The notes under the pieces are model-generated. The model was not told where the DNA came from. It ran no database searches and saw only the letters and a list, made by a program, of their open reading frames with translations. Source: Gemmatimonadota bacterium (lineage in GTDB: Bacteria > Gemmatimonadota > Gemmatimonadetes > Gemmatimonadales > Gemmatimonadaceae). Taken from it: a stretch of 64,000 bases of DNA. Both the position numbers and the translations under genes were made by a program. Positions 22,502 to 32,900 of this stretch are shown here, piece by piece; positions within the stretch are counted from its first letter, which is position 1; each line of letters begins with the position of its first letter. Location: contig JAIUOB010000005.1 of NCBI GenBank assembly GCA_020161135.1, forward strand, positions 589,446 to 653,445. Reading direction: 5' to 3'.

Positions 22502-23617
22502 CTACTGCAACTGGATGTACAGCGGCACCGGCCAGAGCCGCAAGATCGCCTCGCGCGGCGTGGGCGGGTTGTCGTTCTTGCGCTTGGTGAACTGCTTCCA
22601 CCCGGCAAACTGCACCGGCTCCTTCTTCACATAGCTGTAGTACGAGTCGCGCTTGAGGGATGGCGGCCCGAAGCCGTCCATCTGCATGACGACCTGCACC
22701 CGCGGATCGAGCTTGATGTCCTTGTAGTTGGTGACGCCCTTCTGTGTGAAGCGGTGCACCACCAGGATCTTGGGCGGCAGCTTGTACTTGTCGACCAGGT
22801 TGGCGAGGAAGCGGATGGCGACGTTGATCTCGCTCGCGTCGTACGTACCGATGCGCTTGCCGGGCACCGAGGGCACACGCGCCATGGCGAACTCCGGGTC
22901 GATGCCGAGGTGCACGTCGGGTCGCGCGAGGAACTTCTCGATCCAGGGCAGCTCGTAGTCGAGCGTGCTCTTGCCGATCTGCAGGTCGACGAAGAGGAGC
23001 GCATTCTTGCGCTTGGCCCAGCCGTAGACCTTCTCGATCATCGCGCTGTCCATGCGCGTGCGGTACCGGCCGCTTGGCCCCGGGTCGGGGTTGGCGACCA
23101 TGGCAATGAGGTGGAGCGCCGGCTGCACGGGGTGCTGCGGGTCGAGCTTGTTCCACTCGGCCACTTCCGCGTCGAGCTTGCGGAGCATCTCGTCGGGCTG
23201 GAACTCGCCGAGGATACCCATGCGCGTCGACAGCGGATTGCCGTAGAAGGCGATGATGCGCTTGGCGGGGAGGATCGCCCCCGGGAGCGGCGCCGGCATG
23301 GCCGGCGGCCAGAGCGAGTCGAGGTCGCTGCCGGTGCCCTTGAAGGCGAGATGCCGATCGCCCGACTGCGGCCCCAGCGCGCCCTGCGGCTTGCGGCGGG
23401 TGGTGTCGGTCGCGGCCGGTTGGGCGCGCTTGGTCGTGGACCCCTTCGCGCGGGCCTTACTGCTCGATGAGCCCTTGGAGGACGCCGCCTTCGATGGGGC
23501 GGCCTGAGCGGTGGCCTCCGTCGCCTGGGCCGCGAGCGTCGCGCCGAGGGGCGTCAGGAGGGTCGAAACGAGCGCCGCGGCGAGGGCTGCGGCGGGAAGC
23601 AGCGCAGAGACGTTCAT
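22502..23617 (-). CDS. Secreted protein of unknown function, TIM-barrel-like
   Basis: A 371-aa protein with a signal peptide over residues 1-31 and a Ser/Lys/Ala-rich linker to about residue 75. The main domain begins at RIIAFYGNPLSTRMG and shows repeated strand/helix patterns (LHLIAMVANPDPG, NALLFVDLQIGKS, DVHLGIDPEFAM, KILVVHRFTQ, VQVVMQMDGFG). This reads like a barrel with glycosidase-like architecture. I do not recognise the catalytic residues. It is 42 bp upstream of the dehydrogenase operon on the same strand. Confidence 0.75.
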   Translation of the reverse strand: MNVSALLPAAALAAALVSTLLTPLGATLAAQATEATAQAAPSKAASSKGSSSSKARAKGSTTKRAQPAATDTTRRKPQGALGPQSGDRHLAFKGTGSDLDSLWPPAMPAPLPGAILPAKRIIAFYGNPLSTRMGILGEFQPDEMLRKLDAEVAEWNKLDPQHPVQPALHLIAMVANPDPGPSGRYRTRMDSAMIEKVYGWAKRKNALLFVDLQIGKSTLDYELPWIEKFLARPDVHLGIDPEFAMARVPSVPGKRIGTYDASEINVAIRFLANLVDKYKLPPKILVVHRFTQKGVTNYKDIKLDPRVQVVMQMDGFGPPSLKRDSYYSYVKKEPVQFAGWKQFTKRKNDNPPTPREAILRLWPVPLYIQLQ

Positions 23618-23678
23618 GGGGCGCAGTGTAACGGGCGGAGGGAGGCACTCCAAGGGCGTCGTCCTGCGTGCGTCACGT

Positions 23679-25115
23679 CTACCTGCGACGCAGCGGTCGG
23701 TCGACGTCGAGCGCAAGCGTGCCGGCGGCTTCGGCGCGCACGATGAGCCAGAGCGGATGCACGATGGCGTCGACCAATCGGCCGGTGCGGACCGCGCCGG
23801 AAAGACGCACGCCCTCGGTGAGATCGCGATTGAGGGACTGCTCGACGCGGCGGCGTGTCTCCTCGAGCAGCGTGTCCAAGGGAAAGCGCGCCGACTGGCG
23901 CAGCTGTGCCACCAGGTCGGCCTTCTTCAGCCACGCGACGCCGGCGACAAGGGCGTCGCTGGTGGCCACGTCGAAGTCGAGGTCGGGAACGGTGAGCGTG
24001 CGGGTGGCGGTGTCGAGTTGCGGCGTGCCCACCAGGAACACCTCGCCGCGCACGCCACCCACCACGCGCACGGCGAGCACGACGCGTCCGTCAGCGAGCG
24101 GATACAGGCGCACCTGCTCGAGACGCACCGCGCGCCCGAAGCGCGAGAAGCGACGGCCCGCCAGCTCGCGCTGCAGGGCGGCGCTCGCTTCGGGATAGCC
24201 CAGCAGACCCTCGATGTGCAGGCGGGCACTGTCGCCGACCTCACCGATGGGGCGCCCGAGCGGCGGCAGGGGGTTGGCCGTGGGCACCGGTGCGGGCCCG
24301 GTCACGAGGCGCGGATGCGCGGTGAGGCGCACCTCCGCCACGAGCGCGCTGTCGATCAGCGACACCTGCCCGAGGCCGACGCGGTCGGGATTGATCTGCA
24401 GCCAGAGGCTGTCGGTGACGCGGATGTTGCGCTGCAGGAGGCCGAACCAGCGCGCCACCCGCGCCTTCACGTCGACGCGGGCGAGCTTGCGATCGACGCC
24501 CGGGAGGCGCTGCCGGACGGCACCCTCGAGGGCGCGGATGACGTGATCGGTGACATCGATGTCGAGGAACGTGACCGTGCACTGGTCGCGCTTCGTGTCG
24601 GTGGTGGGCTGCGCGGACACCAGGCGCGTGGTGGTGCCCAGTTGCCAGGTGCGACTCAGCGCGACATCGCTCACGAGACGCACGGTGATGCGGGGCATCG
24701 AGTCCCCGGTGCCGCAGGACGCACTGACCGTAGGACCGATGACGGGCCGATACCAGCCGCGCGCCTGATATGACACGGTGGCTTCGAGGGTGGCGCGGCC
24801 GTCGGCGAAGGTGACGCGAAAGGGTGTGCGCGTGGCCGTGAACGCGACGAGACGCCGCGCGTTGCCGCCCACGCGGTGCCGTTGCTCGAGATTGCCGAAG
24901 CGTCGCGGCACCGACTGCTCGAGCGCCGCGCGCAACGGCGCGAGCGCGTACGAAATGGGCGCGTCCACCACGGATGCCGGCAACGTGGGCAGGACCGGTA
25001 CCGCGTAGGCCCCCGCGCGCGCCTGCGGCGATGCCGGTGCCACCTCTTGCGACGCGCACGCCGCGAGGCACAGCAGCGCGGCGCTGCCGGATGCCAATGA
25101 TGCCAATACTTTCAT
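23679..25115 (-). CDS. DUF4403-family lipoprotein
   Basis: A 478-aa lipoprotein; lipobox LCLAAC at about residues 15-20. The rest follows the DUF4403 pattern: two similar halves of beta-rich sequence, each with long amphipathic segments (VIRALEGAVRQRLPGVDRKL; ALVAGVAWLKKADLVAQL). By analogy to lipid-binding tubular folds it may bind lipids in the periplasm, but the family role is not established. Start ATG 25115 is divergent from the dehydrogenase at 25156. Confidence 0.82.
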   Translation of the reverse strand: MKVLASLASGSAALLCLAACASQEVAPASPQARAGAYAVPVLPTLPASVVDAPISYALAPLRAALEQSVPRRFGNLEQRHRVGGNARRLVAFTATRTPFRVTFADGRATLEATVSYQARGWYRPVIGPTVSASCGTGDSMPRITVRLVSDVALSRTWQLGTTTRLVSAQPTTDTKRDQCTVTFLDIDVTDHVIRALEGAVRQRLPGVDRKLARVDVKARVARWFGLLQRNIRVTDSLWLQINPDRVGLGQVSLIDSALVAEVRLTAHPRLVTGPAPVPTANPLPPLGRPIGEVGDSARLHIEGLLGYPEASAALQRELAGRRFSRFGRAVRLEQVRLYPLADGRVVLAVRVVGGVRGEVFLVGTPQLDTATRTLTVPDLDFDVATSDALVAGVAWLKKADLVAQLRQSARFPLDTLLEETRRRVEQSLNRDLTEGVRLSGAVRTGRLVDAIVHPLWLIVRAEAAGTLALDVDRPLRRR

Positions 25116-25155
25116 GCGCTTGCCTGCCTCCGGGCATCGGATAGGTTCCCGCGTC

Positions 25156-25935
25156 ATGCACATCGAATTTACATCACGTGTTGCGATCGTCACGGGCGGT
25201 GCGAACGGCATCGGCCTTGCGACGGCACGGCGTCTTGCCGCGAGTGGCGCGCGTGTGGCGCTCTGGGATCGCGTGGCCGAGTCCGGCACCACAGCGGAGT
25301 CCGCCCTGCGCGCCGACGGGTACGACGTGCGCTTCGTCACTACCGACGTGACCGACCGGGCGAGTGTCGAGGCGGCGGTGGCCGCCACGCTCGCGCACTT
25401 CGGCAGCGTCGACATCCTCATCAACAACGCCGGCATCACGCGGGATGCCCAGTTGGTGAAGGTGAAGGACGGTGCCGTGTCCGGCGGCATGTCGGACGCA
25501 GACTTCGATGCCGTCCTGGCGGTGAACCTCAAGGGCGTCTTCACCTGCACGCAGGCCGTGGTGCCGCACCTGATCGCGCGCGGCGGTGGACGCATCGTCA
25601 ACGCGTCGAGCGTGGTGGCGCTGCACGGCAACTTCGGGCAGACGAACTACGTGGCCACCAAGGCCGGTGTGATCGGCATGACGCAGGTGTGGGCCCGTGA
25701 GCTGGGCAAGCGCGGCATCACGGTGAATGCGATCGCGCCCGGATTCATCGCCACGGAGATGACGGCGAAGATGCCAGCCCCCGTGCTCGAGGGGATGGCG
25801 CAGCATACCCCACTCGGCCGGTTGGGTTCACCGGACGATGTAGCCAACGCGTATTGCTTCCTGTGCAGCGATCAGGCGGCCTTCATCAACGGCGCCGTGC
25901 TGTGCGTCGACGGCGGGCTCGTCATCGGGACGTGA
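25156..25935 (+). CDS. Short-chain dehydrogenase (FabG/PhaB-like)
   Basis: A 259-aa NAD(P)-dependent oxidoreductase, probably acting on 3-oxoacyl thioesters. The cofactor motif is TGGANGIG at about 14-21, NNAG follows at about 90, the catalytic Ser is in NASSVV, and Tyr/Lys are in NYVATKAG. The C-terminus DGGLVIGT is typical. The many Gly in the substrate loop and VNAIAPGFIATEMT favour the FabG branch. ATG 25156 is chosen; earlier in-frame residues are not conserved. Confidence 0.92.
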   Translation: MHIEFTSRVAIVTGGANGIGLATARRLAASGARVALWDRVAESGTTAESALRADGYDVRFVTTDVTDRASVEAAVAATLAHFGSVDILINNAGITRDAQLVKVKDGAVSGGMSDADFDAVLAVNLKGVFTCTQAVVPHLIARGGGRIVNASSVVALHGNFGQTNYVATKAGVIGMTQVWARELGKRGITVNAIAPGFIATEMTAKMPAPVLEGMAQHTPLGRLGSPDDVANAYCFLCSDQAAFINGAVLCVDGGLVIGT

Positions 25936-25976
25936 GCGTGACGCGCCGATGCTGGCGCGCTGGCACATGGCCACCC

Positions 25977-26729
25977 TCAGCGCGTCGAGCGGCGCTTCGC
26001 GGGTGCGGGTGGTTCCTCGCGCGGCGCCGCGTAGGCCATGCGCCCCAGGATCACGGCGGCGCGTTGCGACGCGATGCCGCCGCGCGGTGACCAGCGGCGG
26101 GGCGACGGCAGGATGGCCGCGAGGCGCGCCGCTTCGTCGCGCGTGAGAGCGGCCGCGCTCTTGCGAAAGTGCACGCGCGCGGCGGCTTCGGCGCCGAAGT
26201 CGTTCGGGCCCCACTCGGCCAGGTTGAGATAGAGGTCGAGGATGCGCTCCTTGGAGAGGAGCAGCTCGAGCCACAGCGCGAGATACAGCTCGAGTCCCTT
26301 CCGGACGAACGAGCGGCCGTTCCAGAGGAAGATGTTCTTGGCGACCTGCTGCGTGAGCGTGGACGCCCCGCGCAGGCGACCGCCGCGTCGACGACGTTCG
26401 AGCGCGTTGCGCAGCTCCACCGTGTCGATGCCGAAGTGCAGGTAGAAACGGTCGTCCTCGGAAGCCAGCACCGCGCGGCGCAGCGCCGGTGCGATGCGGG
26501 CGCGCGCCACCGGCGTGTGTCGCGGCCACAGCGGACGTTCACCACTGCCAAGGTGCGTGATGACGCGCCCGAGCATGACCATGGTGACGGGCGGATGGAC
26601 GACCGCGAGCGGCACGATGAACGGCACCGGCAGGAGCGCGAGCAGCACCGCGGAGAGCAGGATGCGCCGTGGCCAGCTACGCGGCCAACGGCGGGCAAGG
26701 GCGGCGCGCCACGCCGCACGGCGACTCAC
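25977..26729 (-). CDS. mtgA: Monofunctional peptidoglycan transglycosylase
   Basis: A 250-aa GT51 enzyme that polymerises lipid II at the inner membrane. One TM helix is at about 22-44. Motif 1 ASEDDRFYLHFGID holds the catalytic Glu. Motif 2 is GASTLTQQVAKN, followed by KELE-like FVRKGLELYLALWLE and ERILDLYLNLAEWG. The start overlaps the acyltransferase stop as ATGA, so two envelope-building steps are co-expressed. Confidence 0.93.
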   Translation of the reverse strand: MSRRAAWRAALARRWPRSWPRRILLSAVLLALLPVPFIVPLAVVHPPVTMVMLGRVITHLGSGERPLWPRHTPVARARIAPALRRAVLASEDDRFYLHFGIDTVELRNALERRRRGGRLRGASTLTQQVAKNIFLWNGRSFVRKGLELYLALWLELLLSKERILDLYLNLAEWGPNDFGAEAAARVHFRKSAAALTRDEAARLAAILPSPRRWSPRGGIASQRAAVILGRMAYAAPREEPPAPAKRRSTR

Positions 26730-27664
26730 GGTTCGCGCAGGTGCGGCGGGGTGTCCGGGGGCTGGCGTCGCCAGCGGCGGTGCTGCCAGAAGTACTGCTC
26801 CGGATGCGCGCGGACCGTGGCCTCCAGCATCTGCGTAAAGCGCAACACGTACGCGTCGATGTCGGCTTCCTTGTCGCCCGTGCGGGCAATCTCCACCGGC
26901 GCGATGTGCATGACGTAGCGCCCCGACGGCTGCCGTGGGACGATGACGTAGACCATGGGGGCATCGAAGCGCAGCGCGAACACGCCCGGACCGCGCGGGG
27001 TCTTCGCGGGACGGCCGAAGAACGGGACGAACGTGCTCGCGAGGCCCAGCGCATCATGGTCGGCGACGAACGCGACCACGCGATTGTCGCGCAGGGATCG
27101 CGGCGTGCGTCGCACCGCTTCGCGATCGTGGATGACCATCACCCCCGCCTGTTCGCGCGTGCGGGTGACGTAGTCCTCGAAGATCGGATTGGCCATGCCG
27201 CGCGCGATGGCGTCGAAGGGGACCCCGCGCGCCGCCATGTACGCCGCCCCGTACTCCCAGTTGCCCAGGTGTCCCGTCACCAGGATGACGCCGCGCCCCA
27301 GCGCGCGCGCGGCTTCGAGGTGTTCCCAACCGTCCACGCGCTCCATGCGCGCGAGAATGGCCTCGCGAGACGTGCCGGGAAGCAGAGCGGCCTCGATGGA
27401 GGTTCGGCCGAGGCTGTCGTACGAGGCGGCCGCGACCCGTCGCACCTCGGCGGGGGAGAATTCGGGGAATGCTGCCGCGATCTGCCGTTCGGTGACACCC
27501 GCGCGGATGCCGAAGGGGCGATAGACCAGTCGCGCGAGCCAACCGCCGACCGCGCCCGCGCGGCGCCACCCGAGCAGGCGGAGCACCGCCACGACGCCGC
27601 GGGTGCCCCAATACTCGAAGCGGTGCGACCAGGTGGGGCGCCGGGGAGCGGGTGCGTCGGACAT
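26726..27664 (-). CDS. Lipid A biosynthesis acyltransferase (LpxL/HtrB family)
   Basis: A 312-aa membrane-associated acyltransferase adding a secondary acyl chain to lipid A or a similar lipid. The catalytic HxxxxE motif is HLGNWEYG at about 130. Typical elements are FVADHDALG, VPFFGRPAKTPRGP and a C-terminal HPEQYFWQHRRW. ATG 27664 is chosen; an upstream in-frame Met 6 codons earlier is possible. It is divergent from the CDF gene by 35 bp. Confidence 0.9.
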   Translation of the reverse strand: MSDAPAPRRPTWSHRFEYWGTRGVVAVLRLLGWRRAGAVGGWLARLVYRPFGIRAGVTERQIAAAFPEFSPAEVRRVAAASYDSLGRTSIEAALLPGTSREAILARMERVDGWEHLEAARALGRGVILVTGHLGNWEYGAAYMAARGVPFDAIARGMANPIFEDYVTRTREQAGVMVIHDREAVRRTPRSLRDNRVVAFVADHDALGLASTFVPFFGRPAKTPRGPGVFALRFDAPMVYVIVPRQPSGRYVMHIAPVEIARTGDKEADIDAYVLRFTQMLEATVRAHPEQYFWQHRRWRRQPPDTPPHLREP

Positions 27665-27699
27665 GGGCGGGGAATGTAGCATGGTGCATATTCCGATGA

Positions 27700-28638
27700 A
27701 TGGCCGCACCTCATCCATCCGCACGCGACACCGACCCGCAGCGTCTCGCGCAGCTTGGCCTGCTGGTGAATGCCCTGCTGGCCGTGGTGAAGCTGGTGGC
27801 GGGGCTGGTGGGGCACGCCTATGCCCTCGTGGCCGACGCCATCGAGAGTGGCATGGACATGTTCGGCTCGGTGGTGGTGTGGAGTGGCCTCCGCATTGCG
27901 AGCCGCGACCCCGATGAGCGCTACCCGTTCGGCTACGGGCGCGCCGAGGCGCTGGCCGGCGCGGTGGTGGCGGCGCTGATGCTGGGCGCGGCGGCGGGGA
28001 TCGCCATCGAGGCGGTACGCGAGATTCGCACGCCGCATCACGCGCCGGCACCCTGGACGCTGGGCGTGCTGGCGGTCGTGATCGTGGTGAAGGAGCTGCT
28101 GGCCAAGCGTGTCGCTTCGGCGAGTGCCGCCACGGGGAGCGTGGCGGTGGCGGCCGACGCGTGGCACCATCGGTCGGACGCGATCACCTCGGCGGCGGCG
28201 TTCGTAGGCATCGCCGTTGCGGTGGTGGGCGGTCCGGCGTGGGCGCCCGCAGACGACTGGGCCGCGCTCATCGCCGCCGGGGTCATCGCGGTGAACGGCG
28301 GCATTCTGCTCCGCCGCGCGGCGCGCGAACTCATGGATCGCGCCCCCGAGCCGGCGCTGCTCGGGCGAATCGCGGACGCGGCGCTGGGCACGAGCGGCGT
28401 GCAGGCCATCGAGAAGCTCAAGGTGCGCAAGTCGGGGACGGCGCTGTACGTCGACATCCACGTGCAGGCCGATCCGGCGCTGACGTTGCACGATGCGCAC
28501 ATTCTGTCAGGACGCGTGAAGGGGGCCATCCGGGCGCGTATCCCGGCGGCGGCCGGCGTCCTCATTCACATGGAGCCGTACGAAGCGTCCGGGGACGCGA
28601 CGCGCGGCGAACCGATCGAACCGGAGAAGGTCCCATGA
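27700..28638 (+). CDS. Cation diffusion facilitator (CDF) transporter
   Basis: A 312-aa efflux transporter for divalent metals such as Zn, Fe or Mn. Six TM helices are visible. The TM2 metal site reads ADAIESGMD, where the first ligand position is Glu-Ser rather than the common His/Asp; the TM5 site is ADAWHHRSD. A cytoplasmic C-terminal domain from about 210 carries VDIHVQADPALTLHDAH. The unusual TM2 site may shift metal choice. It overlaps the next gene as ATGA. Confidence 0.9.
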   Translation: MAAPHPSARDTDPQRLAQLGLLVNALLAVVKLVAGLVGHAYALVADAIESGMDMFGSVVVWSGLRIASRDPDERYPFGYGRAEALAGAVVAALMLGAAAGIAIEAVREIRTPHHAPAPWTLGVLAVVIVVKELLAKRVASASAATGSVAVAADAWHHRSDAITSAAAFVGIAVAVVGGPAWAPADDWAALIAAGVIAVNGGILLRRAARELMDRAPEPALLGRIADAALGTSGVQAIEKLKVRKSGTALYVDIHVQADPALTLHDAHILSGRVKGAIRARIPAAAGVLIHMEPYEASGDATRGEPIEPEKVP

Positions 28639-29090
28639 CGCCCATGCCGACGTTTCACACGCTCGACCACGACGGCTGTGAGGCGCTCCTCGCCACCGAA
28701 CACGTGGGGCGGCTGGCGTTCACCTTCCGCGACCGCGTCGACATCGAGCCGGTGCACTACGTGTTCCAGGATGGCGTGATCTACGGGCGCACGCAGCCGG
28801 GAGCCAAGGTGGATGTGCTCGTGCACCACCCGTGGGTGGCGTTCGAGGTCGATCACGTCGAGGCGCTGTTCCGGTGGCGGAGCGTGGTGGTGCACGGTCG
28901 CATCGAGTTTCCGGATCCGCTCGGCGCCGCGAGTGAACAGGCGAAGTATGCCGCCGGCGTGGCGGCGTTCCGTCGGCTCGTGCCCACGGCCTTCGGCAGC
29001 GGTGACCCCACCCCGGCGCGCGAGATCGTCTTCCTGCTGCCGGTGGCCGAGATGACGGGACGCGCGGCCGACCTGCGGAGCACGCGCTGA
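28635..29090 (+). CDS. PNPOx-like flavoprotein (NimA/Pnp-oxidase family)
   Basis: A 151-aa split-barrel protein expected to bind FMN or F420. The pattern is LLATEHVGRLAFTFRDRVDIEPVHY, then GRTQPGAKVDVLVHHPWVAFEVD, then WRSVVVHGRIE, which is typical of pyridoxamine-5'-phosphate-oxidase-related, nitroimidazole-resistance-type proteins. Its start lies in the CDF stop, so it is co-translated. The function is open. Confidence 0.85.
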   Translation: MTPMPTFHTLDHDGCEALLATEHVGRLAFTFRDRVDIEPVHYVFQDGVIYGRTQPGAKVDVLVHHPWVAFEVDHVEALFRWRSVVVHGRIEFPDPLGAASEQAKYAAGVAAFRRLVPTAFGSGDPTPAREIVFLLPVAEMTGRAADLRSTR

Positions 29091-29091
29091 C

Positions 29092-29916
29092 ATGGCGAAC
29101 GGCCTCGCGCAGGTGCGATTGCAGGCGGTGCACGCCGACGAGGCGCCCGCCATCGACGACGCGGCCGCGCGTGGCTGGCCGGAGATCCCGAAGTCGGTGC
29201 TCGAGGCGGCGACGGCGCCGCTGTTGGAGCGCCTCACGACGCTGCAGGACGCGTTTCACGCCGACGGACGTCGGGCGCTGCTGCTGGTGCTGCAGGGGCG
29301 CGATGCGGCCGGGAAGGACGGCGTCATTCGGACGGTCACGGGAGCGTTCAATCCCACCGGTGTGCAGGTGTCATCGTTCGGCCCGCCCACGCCGCTCGAA
29401 TTGCGCCACGACTTCCTCTGGCGCGTGCATCAGGTGGTGCCGCCGCGCGGTGTCATCGGCGTGTTCAACCGCTCGCACTACGAAGACGTGCTCGTGGTAC
29501 GGGTGCGTGGGCTGGTGCCGGAGTCGGTGTGGCAGGCACGCTACGCGCAGATCAACGCGTTCGAGGAGATGCTGACCGCCAACGGGGTCATCATTCGCAA
29601 GTGCTTCCTGCATGTCTCGCGCGACGAGCAGAAGGCGCGCCTGCAGGAGCGCCTCGACGACCCGCAGAAGAACTGGAAGTTCCAGTTGGGCGATCTCGAC
29701 GACCGCGCGCGGTGGGACGACTACACCGCGGCGTACGACACGCTGCTTCGCCGTTGCAGCACACCGGAGGCGCCCTGGTTCGTGGTGCCGTCAGATCGCA
29801 AGACGCTGCGGAACTACCTCATTGCGCGCATGCTCGTGGAGACGCTCGAGTCGCTCGACCTGCGCTATCCGCCGATGGACCCGGCCGTGCGCGAGGCCGC
29901 GCGGGACTTTCGGTAG
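29092..29916 (+). CDS. ppk2: Polyphosphate kinase 2
   Basis: A 274-aa PPK2-family enzyme that phosphorylates nucleotides from polyphosphate. Walker A is GRDAAGKDG near residue 70. Further family motifs are NRSHYEDVL, the lid region HVSRDEQKARLQERLDDPQKNWKF and DRKTLRNYLIA. Single-domain length fits class I or III enzymes using ADP or AMP. It starts 1 bp after the previous stop, and the kinase below starts at once after its stop. Confidence 0.92.
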   Translation: MANGLAQVRLQAVHADEAPAIDDAAARGWPEIPKSVLEAATAPLLERLTTLQDAFHADGRRALLLVLQGRDAAGKDGVIRTVTGAFNPTGVQVSSFGPPTPLELRHDFLWRVHQVVPPRGVIGVFNRSHYEDVLVVRVRGLVPESVWQARYAQINAFEEMLTANGVIIRKCFLHVSRDEQKARLQERLDDPQKNWKFQLGDLDDRARWDDYTAAYDTLLRRCSTPEAPWFVVPSDRKTLRNYLIARMLVETLESLDLRYPPMDPAVREAARDFR

Positions 29917-32900
29917 GTGCGTCGGCTCGCTGGCGTCGCGGTCGCCCTGGCGGTGCTCCTCACCGGGCGCACACGCATGGCGTCCGCGCAGGCGTCCACG
30001 CAGGCGAGTTCGCTGCCGGCCGCTGTGTGGCAGCCCGCCCCCACTGGCCATGCGGTGCGGGCGCTGGCGGAGCGGCGCTTCGACGCGGCGGCCGGGCTGC
30101 GATCGGCGACCATGTACGCGATGGCCTTCGACACCGACGGGCGACCCTGGGTGGGCGCCGAGGATGGCCTCTTTCGCTATGCCGGCAGCGTCTGGCGCGC
30201 GGTGGCGCTGCCGGAGCCGTTCGCGGGGCAGCAGGTGCGCTCGCTGCTGTTCGCGCGTGACTCGACGCTGTGGATCGGTACACGGCAGGGTATCCTGCAT
30301 CGGCATCGCGACGGTCGCATGGAGGTGTATCGCGAAGCCGACGGCGTGCCCGGCTCCGTCGCGTACAGCCTGACGGAGTCGGACGCGATCGATGGCACGC
30401 CACGTGTCGTCGTGGGTGCGTCGCGTGGTGCGGCGTGGTTCGATGGCACGCGATTTCGTGCGCTGCCGCTCGACGGCGCCGCACCGTGGGTCGGGGTGAT
30501 GGTGAGCGCGGGCGTGCGCGCCAACGGATCGCACACGCTCTGGCTCGCGAGTTCCGCCGGCGGCGTGGCGACCGTGGAGCGGGGACGCATCACGCGCTAC
30601 GGCGCGGCCGACGGACTCGACGCGCCGGACGCGCAGTTCGTTCGCCCCATTGCGGGGGACAGCGCGGTCGAGGCCTACGTGGCCACGGCCGATGGCTTGT
30701 TTGCGGCAACGCGACGCGGCGAGGTACTGCGCTTCGCACGCGTGCCGGGCAGTCCGCGCGAGGTGTTCCGCATCGAGGCCATGCAGGAGCCCGATGGCCG
30801 TCGCACGCTCTGGGTGGGCACCGCCCACGGCGACGTGACCACGTGGGACGGTCGGACGTGGAGACCGGTGCCGCTCAGCAACACGCCGCGCCGCACCACG
30901 GTGACGCTGCTGCGCAGTGCGCAAGGCCACGGCGGCACGGACGCGGTGTACGTGGGTCTCCGCAACGGCGCGCTGCATCGGGTCAGCTACGGCGCGGCGG
31001 CGCAGGTCGATGTCGTGCCCGGAGACCGCCCTCCGGTGGTGACGGGGCTGTTCGTCGAGGGCGACGGCGGGGGCCGTGACGCGTTGTGGCTCACGACACC
31101 CGAAGACGCGCTGTGGCAGGTCCGCGGCGACGGGCGCGTCACCCGCATCCCACTCATCGGCGACGAGGCCCGCGCGCTGCAGGTAATGCGCGCCGCGCTC
31201 GCGCCCCCGTCGGCGGTCGCTTCGCCGCGCGACAGTGGCGGGAGCATCCTCGTGCTGGTGGGTGGTGTGCCCTGGCGCGTGCAGGGCGACCGTCTGGTGC
31301 GTGTCGATGCCGGCCTCGATGATCGGCTGGTGAACGCGGTGCGTCGCGTGCCCCTCCCGTGGGGTGGTGAGGCGACGCTCGCGGCTACGTCGCGTGGCCT
31401 GATGCAGTGGGACGGCGCGCGCTGGTTGGCGGTGCCGCGGCTGGGCGAGGCGGCGGTGCACTCGATCTCTGCCGGCCGGGAGCGCTCGGCGCCCGTGCTG
31501 TACCTCGGTGGTGATCACGTCGTCCGCGTCATCACGCCCGACGGTGAGCGCGCCGAGTCCATTCCGCGCGTCGGGGGGGCGGGCCTGGGCATCGGGCCGG
31601 TGCTGCAGGTGTGCCGCACCACCGTCAACGGACGCGCACGCCTCTGGGCGCACGACCGCGAGCGCGGCGTCTTCTGGCGCGATGTCGAGCGGGCGGGCCA
31701 GTGGCGCCTGCTCGCGGCCGATGTGCCGGAGGGCGCGGAGTCCCGCGCCGACGCCGTCGGTGTGTCGCGTCTCCTCTGCCTCGACGGCGGGCGCATCGCC
31801 ACGGCGAGCCTCTCCGGGGTCACGCTCTTCGATGTGCGTGACGCAGTGCCCGCGAGGTGGCGTGTCATCTCGCAGTTGGCGGAACCGGACGGCCTGCCGT
31901 CGTCGGCGATCTCCGACATCGCGCCCAGCGCCGACCCGCGGTACCTGTGGGTGTCGACGCCGTACGGCGTGGGACTCGTCGATCTCGTGCGTGCGGAACG
32001 GGCGCCGCCGGCGCGCCTGCTGCTCTCAGTCGACAACGCCTCCGATGCCAGCTCGCCGGATGTCGGTTCGACCGACGGCGACACCATCGCTGCGGGGACG
32101 CTCGATGACCTGCGGGTCGACGCCCAGCTGCTCACGTTTCATCGCGAGGAGTACACGCGCTATCGCGTGAGCGTGGAGCGCACGCGCGGGGGCCTCGCCT
32201 GGGGAACACGCGGGTGGGTGGGGCCGGACACGGGAGAGGTGTTCGATCTGGGCGCGCGCGTCTATCACGACCTGGCACCGGGTACTTATCGCGTGCGCGC
32301 CTGGGCGTACGACTGGGCGGGGCGACGCTACGGGCCCGTGGAACGCACGGTCGTCATGCACACCCCGGCGTGGCTGACGTTGCCGGCGGTGGCGTCCTAT
32401 GTGTTGCTGCTCACCGGCCTGCTCGCGGCGGCGTATCAGTGGCGTGTGCGCACCATTCGCGCGAGCGCAGCGCGCGTGGTCGCCAGCGAGCGGCGTGCAC
32501 GGGAGAGTGAGCGCCGCTTCCGCACGCTGTTCGAGGAAGCACCCGACGCGCACCTGCTGGTGGCAGCCGGGGTGGTGCAGGCCGCCAACGGACAGGCCGC
32601 CGCGATGTTCGGCGTCGCGTCGGCGGACGACCTCGCGGGGAAGCGCCTGCCACACCTGCTCGGCGTCCCGGAGTCCGCGTCGGATGCGGACGTCGAGGCG
32701 GCCACGGTGCAGCACGTGCAGCGCGGCGACCTGCTCGTGCCGGTGCAGTGCACGATGACGCCGCTCCCGTCGGAAGGGCAGGGCGTCGCGCACTGGGTGC
32801 TGCGGGACATGACCGATGTGCGTCGCGCCGAGGTGGAGCGCGCCTGGTTCGAGGCGCAGGCGCGTGAGGCGCAGAAGCTCGAATCGCTCGGCACGCTGGC

